A stretch of 39,373 nt of DNA from Nocardia cyriacigeorgica (GTDB lineage: Bacteria > Actinomycetota > Actinomycetes > Mycobacteriales > Mycobacteriaceae), in NCBI RefSeq assembly GCF_010858045.1, contig NZ_JAAGVC010000046.1, forward strand, positions 1 through 39,373. The letters run 5' to 3'. Positions 39,305 through 39,373 of this stretch are shown piece after piece. The notes below the pieces were generated by a model. It ran no database searches, was not told the origin of the DNA, and worked only from the letters and a program-made list of their open reading frames with translations. The translations under genes were made by a program, and so were the position numbers. Numbering within the stretch: position 1 is the stretch's first letter; each line of letters begins with the position of its first letter.

Positions 39305-39373
39305 TCGCGAGGTCCGAAACGGGGGAGGTGACGGGCCGGGGAGGGACCGTCACCTGGGGGTCGGGCCGGGGAG

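Overview
The window is GC-rich, actinobacterial, mycolic-acid-type (Corynebacteriales) chromosomal DNA, most likely Nocardia or a close relative such as Rhodococcus. The reasons are the gene set (a tuberculostearic-acid tmsA-tmsB pair, MurT/GatD, WXG/type VII secretion-type proteins, a PknK-like regulator, an LppA-type lipoprotein) and the gene order. Read from right to left, the housekeeping backbone asd/ask - leuA - murT/gatD - recR/ybaB - SRPBCC protein - tmsA/tmsB follows the Mycobacterium tuberculosis block Rv3708c to Rv3720 as I remember it. Each backbone joint carries lineage-specific inserts.

Layout. 1-2561: the C-terminal part of a PknK-like regulator, abutting an inverted scrap of Ser/Thr kinase at the very left edge, which is either a rearrangement or a contig-end artefact. 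2574-5326: tmsB and tmsA (10-methyl fatty acids). 5534-9167: SRPBCC protein, VOC protein, MerR regulator, a secreted protein, then ybaB-recR. 9189-12796: a translationally coupled Cys-rich/acidic pair, a divergent LysR/EamA pair and a VapBC toxin-antitoxin module. 12798-14752: gatD and murT (lipid II amidation). 14790-17273: a PPOX-type flavoprotein and a Tat-exported FAD oxidoreductase. 17492-22645: a type-VII-secretion-like island with an EspC-like WXG protein, a divergent WXG-alpha/beta hydrolase, an LppA-like lipoprotein, a decayed gene tail and an EspI-like P-loop ATPase with a 36-bp tandem repeat. 22813-24731: leuA with a leucine-rich leader peptide and attenuator.

24848-32246 holds accessory genes: a TSUP transporter, a secreted cholesterol-oxidase-like enzyme, a voltage-sensor protein without a pore, LtrA, an SRPBCC protein, DUF1918, and a TetR repressor divergent from two tandem RibD/DHFR-like reductases. 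32427-34730 is ask-asd. 34792-36144 is an exported serine hydrolase with a repeated Cys tail. 36484-38444 is a Fur-family (CatR-like) regulator with a monofunctional catalase. 38530-38589 is a 19-residue membrane peptide, and 38810-39304 a secreted protein.

The parts of most interest are the WXG-hydrolase island, the leuA attenuator, the pore-less voltage sensor, the tiny membrane peptide, and several strong dyad operators in front of accessory genes. I saw no rRNA, tRNA, insertion sequence, phage or CRISPR array. No core ESX secretion component lies in the window, so any export claim for the island is inference from sequence type.
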